Assembly (NCBI RefSeq): GCF_017315725.1
Contig: NZ_JAFLRG010000001.1
Coordinates: 1,674,001 to 1,738,000 of the forward strand
Direction: 5' to 3'
Length of the DNA stretch: 64,000 nt
Source: Trinickia acidisoli
GTDB lineage: Bacteria; Pseudomonadota; Gammaproteobacteria; Burkholderiales; Burkholderiaceae
Shown here: positions 43,768 through 50,927 of the stretch, in pieces
Layout: each line of letters starts with the position of its first letter
Numbering within the stretch: the stretch's first letter is position 1
The notes under the pieces: generated by a model
Told to the model about the DNA's origin: nothing
What the model saw: the letters and a program-made list of their open reading frames with translations, nothing else
Databases searched by the model: none
Program-made: the position numbers and the translations under genes

Positions 43768-46700
43768 GTGGACGCCGCCGAGCTTGCCAGGCAGCGGGCA
43801 ACCGACCTTCATCTCGATGCCGTTCGCATGGGGCGCGATCCTTGGGCCCCTTACGACTTTGTTGTCGCCGAAGCCAATGCGAGAGGATTGACGGTCGAAA
43901 AATGCGCGCCTGGAGCCGATGTGCTGGATGGCGGCCGCGCCATTTTTGATAGCGAATACGATCTTATCGTCCACGAAGATGCGGGAACGCCCTTTGAACA
44001 GGCCTTCCTGGTGGCGCATGAGATCGGCCATGTCGAGTTAGGTGATGACGAGGACTGCGAGGGTGTGCTCGAAATCGATCCGGCGCGCGCAGCCGAGGCC
44101 GCGCCGGTCGGTCTCGATCGGGTGGTCGACTACAGCCACCGGCAGCGGCGTGAAGTTCAGATGGACCTTTTTGCACGCGAGTTCCTGCTGCCGCGCCCCG
44201 TGGTCAATAAACTGCATGTTGAGCAGGGGATGACTTGCAGCGACATCGCGGATCGGCTGGGAGCGCCCTTTGATGTCGTCGCGCAGCAAATGCTTGATGC
44301 ACTTCTGCTGCCGCGTGTAGTGCGTGAGTCGACCCATCCGGAACCGGACATTCCCTTAAATGATCAACAGCGAACAGCTGCCGCTCATCGCGGGCCCGCG
44401 TTCTTGCTCCAAGCTGGGCCGGGAACGGGTAAGACGCGCACGCTTATTGCGCGGGTCGAAAGCCTTCTTGATGAGGAGGTAGACCCTCGGCGCATTCTCC
44501 TGCTGACGTTTTCCAATCGAGCAGCCGCGGAGATGGCTGAACGCATCGCGCGGAAACGACCATCCCAAGCAACTGCCCTATGGATCGGCACATTCCATCG
44601 GTTTGGTCTTGATCTACTTCGACGCTTTCACGACCTTTGCGATTTGCCAGCCGATCCAAGGTTGATGGACAGGACAGAAGCGGTGGAACTGCTTGAGAAC
44701 GAGTTTCCGCGTCTTGGCTTGGAGCATTATCTCGACTTGTACGACCCGTCGCAGATCATCGCTGACATCTTGACCGCCATTTCGCGGGCGAAAGACGAGG
44801 TGGTTGACGCCGTCCGGTACCGCGAGTTGGGTCAACGGATGCGCGACGTCGCGACCAGTCCCGATGAGATCCTGGCGGCTGATCGTGCATTGGAAGTCGC
44901 ACGAGTCTATGAAGCGTACGAGGTCTTGAAACGCCAAACGGGTTGTGTGGACTTCGGTGATTTGGTGCTGCGGCCGGTTCAGTTGCTGGAGACGCATGAA
45001 GATGTGCGTCGGCAGTTGCAGCTGTGCTATGACCATGTCTTGGTGGACGAGTATCAGGACGTCAACCGCAGCAGCGTTCGAATGCTGACTGCTCTCAAGC
45101 CGAAAGGCGCTAACCTTTGGGTGGTCGGCGACGCGAAGCAATCCATTTACCGTTTTCGTGGCGCGTCATCATTCAACATCTCGCGTTTCGGGAAGGAAGA
45201 CTTTGCGGGCGGCGTTACGGACTACCTGGAGCGCAACTATCGCTCCGTCGAGGAGATCGTCAATACGTTCTCCGAGTTCGCCACAGGCATGAGCGCGGGT
45301 GGCGCGCATAGTCGACTCAAAGCCGACCGCGCGCCATCCGGAAGTCCTCCGGAATTGCGAACCGTCACCACCGGTGAACTGACCAGTGCTGCGTTGGCCG
45401 AGGGCATCGAGCAGATGCGGCAGGCTGGTCATCCCTATCGCGACCAAGCGGTTCTTTGTCGGGGTAACGATAAGCTCGCGGAGCTGGGACAGGAGCTGGA
45501 GCGACTGGGGATTCCCGTACTGTTTTTGGGTAGCCTATTTGAGCGCGAGGAGGTCAAGGACCTTGTTGCGCTACTGTCACTGCTAAGCGACCGGCGGGCC
45601 ATGGGTCTGGTGCGTATCGGGTGCTGGTCGGATTTTGCGATGTCCCTAGACGATGTTGTCGTCGTTTTTGAGCACCTTCGTACAACCGAGGCAGAGCCTG
45701 GAGGCTGGGGTTCGGCGATTCCTGGGTTATCGCCGGCGGGGCAAGTGGCTCTGGACAAGCTCCAGGCGGCTCTGCAAGGATTCGACCAGATGTCTAATCC
45801 TTGGACCGTCTTGTCCACGATGCTCCTGGATTGCACACGCGTCGCCGCGCGGATCGCGTCGTCAAGCACCGTGGCCGAGCAGGCGCGAGGTATCGCGATT
45901 TGGCAGTTCATGAATTTCGTGCGAGTGCAGCCGCGAGGGCAGGGCTTCCCGATCATAAGGCTGATGGACCGGATACGTCGATTGCTCAGGCTGCGCGATG
46001 ATCGTGATCTGAGGCAACTGCCGGCCGCTGCGCAGGGCATTGATGCCGTTCGCCTGATGACCATTCACGGCGCGAAAGGATTGGAATTTCCTGTTGTCCA
46101 CTTGGCGGGGGCAAACCAGGACAGCATGCCTGGGTCTTATCGGCCACCGAAGTGTGCTCCGCCAGACGGGATGATCGTGGGCGCGGATGACACTGCTGAT
46201 GCGGTGGGGCGTGCCGCTCAGGCGCAGGAAATGGAATGTCTTTTCTACGTGGCAATGTCTCGGGCGCGAGATCGGCTCTTCCTGTATGCCGCGACGAACA
46301 AGGGGAAGGCCAAACGCCCACTGTCACCATTTGTCGATCGGCTCGGGGCCTTGCGGCGCGTGCCTTCCAATCCGGTGGTCCTGCTGCCCTCGGCGCCGGA
46401 TACCGTGCCACTGGACGTCGCGTTTTCCGGCAATGTGAGCTTCAGCGCGAAAGCCGCCTCGCTTTACGAATCTTGCCGCCGGCGTTTCCTTTACACCCAC
46501 CTTCTGCATATCGGTGGTCGCCGGCAGGCGACGGCCTTCATGAAGATGCACGAGGCTGTGCGGTCGGTGTTCCAGGCCATAATCGAGGCAGGCAATGCAC
46601 CTGTGAACGAATGGGAGGGCTGGCTTGACGCTGCTTTCCGCGAGAGCGGCTTGCACGACCACGGCTACGTTGACGACTACCGCCTTATAGCGAAAGCAAT

Positions 46701-47145
46701 GATCCGGTTTTTTTTGGCGTCGCGGGATGGCGCAGTCGTCGAAGCCGCACGAGCCATAAGCGTTACGTTCGGTGATCAGCAGGTCGTCGTGTATCCCGAT
46801 GAGATTCTCGTGAAGGACGGTGTTCGGACGCTACGCAGTGTCTACACCGGCCATGCGCCCCGTTCGGAACCGAAGGACGTCGGCACTGCGGCATTTCTGC
46901 TGGCGGCCCAAAAGGCATTTCCCGGCGCCACCGCGGAGCTTGTCTATTTGGCGGACGAGCGGACCAAGCCCCTCGGCTTGAAGCCAAAGGAGCTTGGCGA
47001 CCGCCAGAGCAAGCTCCAGGCCATGTTGATCAGCATCCGAGCCGGCAATTTCGAGGCCAATCGGTCGGAGTACACGTGCCCGGGCTGTCCGGCCTTCTTT
47101 GTCTGCGGTGCGACACCGCCTGGAACGTTGCACAAATCGTTCTGA
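43768..47145 (+). CDS. ImmA/IrrE peptidase - UvrD helicase - RecB-like fusion protein
   Basis: A protein of 1125 residues starting at GTG 43768 immediately after the previous stop. Domain 1 (1-180) has HEIGH at 84-88 and a downstream Glu in LFAREFLLP near 138, the zinc metallopeptidase signature of ImmA/IrrE. Domain 2 (about 195-850) is a UvrD-type SF1 helicase: AGPGTGKT at 216-223, VDEYQDVNRS near 427, RLMTIHGAKGLEFPVVHLAG near 775 and LFYVAMSRARDRL near 830. Domain 3 (about 885-1125) resembles the RecB/AddB/Cas4 nuclease module and keeps four Cys (903, 1104, 1107, 1113) suited to an iron-sulphur cluster. The usual D-x-K strand reads LRSVYTG near 1021-1030, so nuclease activity may be lost. 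It sits between the sigma-like gene and the ubiquitin-like gene. Confidence 0.85.
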   Translation: MDAAELARQRATDLHLDAVRMGRDPWAPYDFVVAEANARGLTVEKCAPGADVLDGGRAIFDSEYDLIVHEDAGTPFEQAFLVAHEIGHVELGDDEDCEGVLEIDPARAAEAAPVGLDRVVDYSHRQRREVQMDLFAREFLLPRPVVNKLHVEQGMTCSDIADRLGAPFDVVAQQMLDALLLPRVVRESTHPEPDIPLNDQQRTAAAHRGPAFLLQAGPGTGKTRTLIARVESLLDEEVDPRRILLLTFSNRAAAEMAERIARKRPSQATALWIGTFHRFGLDLLRRFHDLCDLPADPRLMDRTEAVELLENEFPRLGLEHYLDLYDPSQIIADILTAISRAKDEVVDAVRYRELGQRMRDVATSPDEILAADRALEVARVYEAYEVLKRQTGCVDFGDLVLRPVQLLETHEDVRRQLQLCYDHVLVDEYQDVNRSSVRMLTALKPKGANLWVVGDAKQSIYRFRGASSFNISRFGKEDFAGGVTDYLERNYRSVEEIVNTFSEFATGMSAGGAHSRLKADRAPSGSPPELRTVTTGELTSAALAEGIEQMRQAGHPYRDQAVLCRGNDKLAELGQELERLGIPVLFLGSLFEREEVKDLVALLSLLSDRRAMGLVRIGCWSDFAMSLDDVVVVFEHLRTTEAEPGGWGSAIPGLSPAGQVALDKLQAALQGFDQMSNPWTVLSTMLLDCTRVAARIASSSTVAEQARGIAIWQFMNFVRVQPRGQGFPIIRLMDRIRRLLRLRDDRDLRQLPAAAQGIDAVRLMTIHGAKGLEFPVVHLAGANQDSMPGSYRPPKCAPPDGMIVGADDTADAVGRAAQAQEMECLFYVAMSRARDRLFLYAATNKGKAKRPLSPFVDRLGALRRVPSNPVVLLPSAPDTVPLDVAFSGNVSFSAKAASLYESCRRRFLYTHLLHIGGRRQATAFMKMHEAVRSVFQAIIEAGNAPVNEWEGWLDAAFRESGLHDHGYVDDYRLIAKAMIRFFLASRDGAVVEAARAISVTFGDQQVVVYPDEILVKDGVRTLRSVYTGHAPRSEPKDVGTAAFLLAAQKAFPGATAELVYLADERTKPLGLKPKELGDRQSKLQAMLISIRAGNFEANRSEYTCPGCPAFFVCGATPPGTLHKSF

Positions 47146-47232
47146 AAATTTTTTTACCGGCGTGCTTCCGTTAGCCCGATTAAGTCAGTGTAGCTAGGTG
47201 TGACCTGGCACAAACCTTAAGAGGAGCTAACG

Positions 47233-47988
47233 GTGAATTCCATTCAAGACGATTTCGATGATGTTGGGCAGGCGTTGCGGGAAAACCGCCCGCTGAATGC
47301 TGCCCGCGGGTACCTTATCCGCTTCGCCCTCGATGGTGTCGACTTTCGGCCCATCACAGTGTCCGATCCGGTCCCAACCGGTCGCCAGATTCTGTCGGCG
47401 GCTGGCTTGGACGACCGGGGGGACTTTACTGTTTGTGCCGTCCTGGCTACGGGCGAATTTGAAGACGTGTCGCTCGACGAGACGTTCGACCTGCGCGGGC
47501 GCGGCGCCGAACGTTTCATTGCTTTTCACACGGACCGTGATTTCAAGCTGACGCTCGACGGTCGCCAACTGATTTGGGGCATGTCGGTGATCAAGGGCGA
47601 GGCGCTCTATGCCCTGTCGGGCATCGATGCCGACCAAGCCGTGTATCTCGAAGTCCGCGGTGGCACTGACCGCCTGATCGAGCCAGGCGACAGCGTAGAT
47701 CTCGCCGAGCCGGGCGTCGAACATTTCATTACAGCACCCCGGCCAGTCAAGGGTTACGTGATCGTCGTGAACTCCCGTGACGAGCCCATTCCGGATCAGA
47801 AAGTCACTTTCGAGCAGGTCGTGCAGTTGGCTTTTCCGGGCGCGCCCGTCGATCCGAAGGTTCGGTACTCGATGACCTATCGCAATGCGGCGTCCAACCC
47901 CCATGCAGGCGAGCTTGCCGAAGGCGGCACGGTTGAAGTTAAACATCACGGGACTATCTTCAATGTCACAAAAACTGTTCAATCTTAA
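47233..47988 (+). CDS. multi-ubiquitin-like domain protein
   Basis: A protein of 251 residues from GTG 47233 with AAGAGGAG upstream. Three beta-grasp repeats can be read: about 25-98 (YLIRFALDGVDF...RGAERFIAF), about 100-168 (FKLTLDGRQLIW...PGVEHFITA) and about 173-251 (GYVIVVNSRDEPI...GTIFNVTKTVQS). This is the Multi_ubiq family architecture found in bacterial ubiquitin-like operons. The C-terminus ends NVTKTVQS with no diglycine. The domains would have to be processed or joined by other chemistry, or the protein may act without conjugation. It overlaps the E1-like gene by 26 bases. Confidence 0.85.
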   Translation: MNSIQDDFDDVGQALRENRPLNAARGYLIRFALDGVDFRPITVSDPVPTGRQILSAAGLDDRGDFTVCAVLATGEFEDVSLDETFDLRGRGAERFIAFHTDRDFKLTLDGRQLIWGMSVIKGEALYALSGIDADQAVYLEVRGGTDRLIEPGDSVDLAEPGVEHFITAPRPVKGYVIVVNSRDEPIPDQKVTFEQVVQLAFPGAPVDPKVRYSMTYRNAASNPHAGELAEGGTVEVKHHGTIFNVTKTVQS

Positions 47989-49144
47989 TGCCGACCTGCG
48001 TCGGTTGCGTGAAGAGGGTTACTTTGTCCAGATCCACGGCGGATTGCTGCTGATGCGCGAGGTGCCCTATGTTGACTCTCAGAAGCGGGTTCGTATGGGG
48101 ACATTGGTGACCTCGCTCGATCTGGCGGGCGACACGACCCGTAAACCGGAGTCTCACGTTGCTCATTGGGACGGCGAATTTCCGTGTCGTGCCGATGGCA
48201 CGCCGTTGCAGGAAATCGCACACCAGTCTCAGGCGATAGACCTGGGCCACGGGGTGACCGCTCGCTATTCCTTCTCCAGTAAGCCGGGGCCGGAAGGCTA
48301 CCCGAACTACTTCGAAAAGATGTCCACTTACGCGACCATCCTCGCAGGCCCTGCAGCCGTCCTGCAGCCAGGCATCAGTCCAAGGGTATTTCGAGCACCT
48401 GACGACACGGAGGCAGATAGCGTGTTTAACTACATTGATACAGCTTCTGACCGTGTTGGTATCGGCGGACTATCGGCAAAGTTCGAGGACGAAATGATTT
48501 CAGTGATCGGCACGGGCGGTACCGGCGGATACATCCTCGACTTGGTGGCGAAGACGCCGGTGCGCGAAATCCGTCTATTCGATGCCGACGAGTTCTTGCA
48601 GCACAATGCGTTTCGCGCCCCCGGGGCACCCTCACTAGAGGAACTGCGCGAAGCGCCTAAGAAAGTCGACTACTTCAAGAGCATATATTCCAGGATGCAC
48701 CGGGGGATCGTTGTCCATTCGGTGAAGCTCGAACAGGCAAACGTCGAGCTTTTGAACGGTACGTCGTTCGCCTTTATCAGCATGGATGCTGGGGAAGATA
48801 AGCGCGCCGTGGTGGAAAAGCTCGAAGCGCTCGGTGTGCCATTTATCGATGTCGGCATGGGCCTCGAATTGGTGGACGGTAGCCTTGGGGGGATCTTGCG
48901 AGTGACCGCCAGTACGCCACAAAAGCGCGAACACGTGCATGCTGGGCGCATATCGTTTGCGGGCGGCGGCGAGCGCGATGTCTACGCTTCGAACATTCAG
49001 GTCGCAGATCTGAATGCGCTCAACGCCGTGTTGGCCGTCATCAAATGGAAAAAGCTGAGAGGCTTCTACCGCGATCTGGACAGGGAGCACCACAGTACGT
49101 ACACGACGGACGGTAACCTTTTGCTCAACAGTGATCAAGAATGA
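47963..49144 (+). CDS. ThiF-family E1-like adenylyltransferase with N-terminal DUF6791 domain
   Basis: A protein of 393 residues. Residues 1-about 135 match DUF6791, an E2-like domain usually fused to such enzymes. The remainder is the ThiF/E1 adenylation fold: VIGTGGTGGYILDLVAKT near 163-180 (nucleotide-binding loop), RLFDADEFLQHNAFRAPG (Asp and the Arg after HNAF), PKKVDYFK, and IDVGMGLELVDGSLGG near 300. It should adenylate the C-terminus of the ubiquitin-like protein encoded upstream. The only Cys in the whole protein is Cys75 in the N-terminal domain (GEFPCRADG); the adenylation domain has none. Coupled by overlaps to both neighbours. Confidence 0.85.
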   Translation: MSQKLFNLNADLRRLREEGYFVQIHGGLLLMREVPYVDSQKRVRMGTLVTSLDLAGDTTRKPESHVAHWDGEFPCRADGTPLQEIAHQSQAIDLGHGVTARYSFSSKPGPEGYPNYFEKMSTYATILAGPAAVLQPGISPRVFRAPDDTEADSVFNYIDTASDRVGIGGLSAKFEDEMISVIGTGGTGGYILDLVAKTPVREIRLFDADEFLQHNAFRAPGAPSLEELREAPKKVDYFKSIYSRMHRGIVVHSVKLEQANVELLNGTSFAFISMDAGEDKRAVVEKLEALGVPFIDVGMGLELVDGSLGGILRVTASTPQKREHVHAGRISFAGGGERDVYASNIQVADLNALNAVLAVIKWKKLRGFYRDLDREHHSTYTTDGNLLLNSDQE

Positions 49145-49629
49145 TGCGCATCAGGAAACTCGAGCATCGCTTCGTGCGAAGCGTTCCGCGGGAACTTGAA
49201 TCCGGAATCCTCTATGTATCCATGGAATACGGAACAGCCGTACATAGTTGCTGCTGCGGTTGCGGGGAACAGGTCGTGACGCCGTTTTCCCCGACCGATT
49301 GGAAGATGACTTACGATGGCGAATCAATCTCCTTGACGCCATCGGTCGGCAATTGGTACTCGGGATGCCGTTCGCACTATATTGTCAGGCAAGGGCGTGT
49401 GATCGAAGCGGAAAGTTGGAGCCAAGCACAAGTGGAGGCTGAGCATCGGCGAGACCTTGCAGCTAAGGCATCCTTTTATAGTGACAAGGTAGCGGTGGAT
49501 GACGCGCAAGCTTCTACCCCTGGCAATCCTGCAGTGTCCGTTGCCGAGCGCGAGCGGCCTTCGCAGAGTGCGGGTGGCTTCTGGTCTTCCGTTGCGGCAT
49601 GGCTCTTAGGGAGCGCGTCGAAAAAGTAG
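49141..49629 (+). CDS. DUF6527 family protein
   Basis: A protein of 162 residues, ATG overlapping the E1-like stop. Residues about 36-83 carry HSCCCGCGEQVVTPFSPTDW followed by YDGESISLTPSVGNW and CRSHYIV, the Cys-rich DUF6527 core, likely metal-binding. The tail is Ser/Ala-rich with a hydrophobic segment (GGFWSSVAAWLLGSA). DUF6527 proteins occur with multi-ubiquitin and ThiF genes. I recall proposals that they act as peptidases on the ubiquitin-like protein, but I cannot verify this here. Confidence 0.8.
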   Translation: MMRIRKLEHRFVRSVPRELESGILYVSMEYGTAVHSCCCGCGEQVVTPFSPTDWKMTYDGESISLTPSVGNWYSGCRSHYIVRQGRVIEAESWSQAQVEAEHRRDLAAKASFYSDKVAVDDAQASTPGNPAVSVAERERPSQSAGGFWSSVAAWLLGSASKK

Positions 49630-49796
49630 CCTTGGCGAACATGCCGGGGGCGACATGTTTTGCGTTGACATAGCTGACAGGTAGATTTGAACGTGGCGAT
49701 CCGCAACGCACGTGGTGCAACGGTGTTGTGCCGCAGAGCCGTCATTGAATTTGGGTTAAGCGTGAACAGTTACGACTGGAATAACGGAGAAACGCA

Positions 49797-50927
49797 TTGA
49801 AGCTCCTCCACACTGCCGATTGGCAAATCGGCAAGCGCTACGGCCAGTTCGATCCGGAAGAGGCGGCCTTGTTGGCCGAGGCGCGTTTTGACGTAGTGTC
49901 GCGCATCGCGGAACTTGCCAATTCCCAAGGCGTTGATCTGGTTCTCGTCGCCGGCGACGTATTCGACGCGCAAGGTGTGTCTGATCGAACCGTGTTGCGC
50001 TTGTTTCAGCTCATCTCGGGCTTCGCCGGGCCATGGGTCATGATCCCCGGCAACCATGACGCTGGTCTCGCCGAGTCGGTGTGGACGCGTGCGGCGCGGC
50101 TCGGGGCGATCCCGCCTAACGCTCACGTATGCTTGCGTGCCGAGCCCCTAACTCTGAGCGATCCGGGCGTCGTGATCCTGCCGGCGCCGCTGACGCAGCG
50201 CCATACATACGAGGACCTTACGCGCTGGTTCGATTCCGTGGCGACGCCTGTAGGCGTACCACGCATTGGGTTGGCCCACGGGAGCGTGCAAGGAATTCTC
50301 GCGGAGGACATCGATGCCACGAACCCGATCGCTCCGGAGCGGTCCGCGCTCGCTCGCCTCGACTATCTGGCGTTGGGCGACTGGCATGGCACAAAGCAGA
50401 TCGGCGACAGAACGTGGTACAGCGGTACCCCGGAGACCGACCGTTTCCGCAACAACGATTCCGGCCAGGTTCTGCTGGTGGAGTTAGCCGCACCGGGCGC
50501 GGTACCAACTGTCACACCGATCACAACCGGCCGCTATTGTTGGCGCTACATCGAGCGCGAGTTACAGCTCGCCAGCGACGTCTGCGAACTCGTCCAAGAG
50601 TTGGAAACGTTCGACACCAACGACGTCGTGCAGCTCAAGCTAAGTGGCCATGTCGATCTGGAAAGCCACCTCTCGATGAGTCGCGCAGTTGGACAAACGC
50701 AAGCCCGCACCCGCAGCTTGGTCGTCGACTTGTCGGGCCTGCGCATACAGCCGACCGACGATGACATACGTGCGCTGCATGCAGACGGCTATCTAGGTGA
50801 AGTCATTGCGGATCTGCGCGCTCAGGAAGGCGACGAGAACGCCGAACTGGCGCGCGACGCACTGGCATTGCTCGCCGGCATCCTCGACGAAACGCGGGCG
50901 ACGAGCGCGAACGGGGGGCAACAATGA
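49797..50927 (+). CDS. SbcD-like metallophosphoesterase nuclease
   Basis: A protein of 376 residues starting at TTG 49797, with GGAG eight bases upstream; no ATG fits. Metallophosphoesterase motifs in order are HTADWQIGK (Asp8), LVAGDVFD near 49-55, PGNHDAG near 82-88, GLAHGS near 158 and LGDWHGTKQ near 197-205. It is the nuclease half of a Mre11/SbcD-type complex acting on DNA ends and hairpins. It overlaps the SbcC-like gene by four bases (ATGA). In this setting it may be a defence or element-maintenance complex rather than the chromosomal sbcCD. Confidence 0.85.
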   Translation: MKLLHTADWQIGKRYGQFDPEEAALLAEARFDVVSRIAELANSQGVDLVLVAGDVFDAQGVSDRTVLRLFQLISGFAGPWVMIPGNHDAGLAESVWTRAARLGAIPPNAHVCLRAEPLTLSDPGVVILPAPLTQRHTYEDLTRWFDSVATPVGVPRIGLAHGSVQGILAEDIDATNPIAPERSALARLDYLALGDWHGTKQIGDRTWYSGTPETDRFRNNDSGQVLLVELAAPGAVPTVTPITTGRYCWRYIERELQLASDVCELVQELETFDTNDVVQLKLSGHVDLESHLSMSRAVGQTQARTRSLVVDLSGLRIQPTDDDIRALHADGYLGEVIADLRAQEGDENAELARDALALLAGILDETRATSANGGQQ

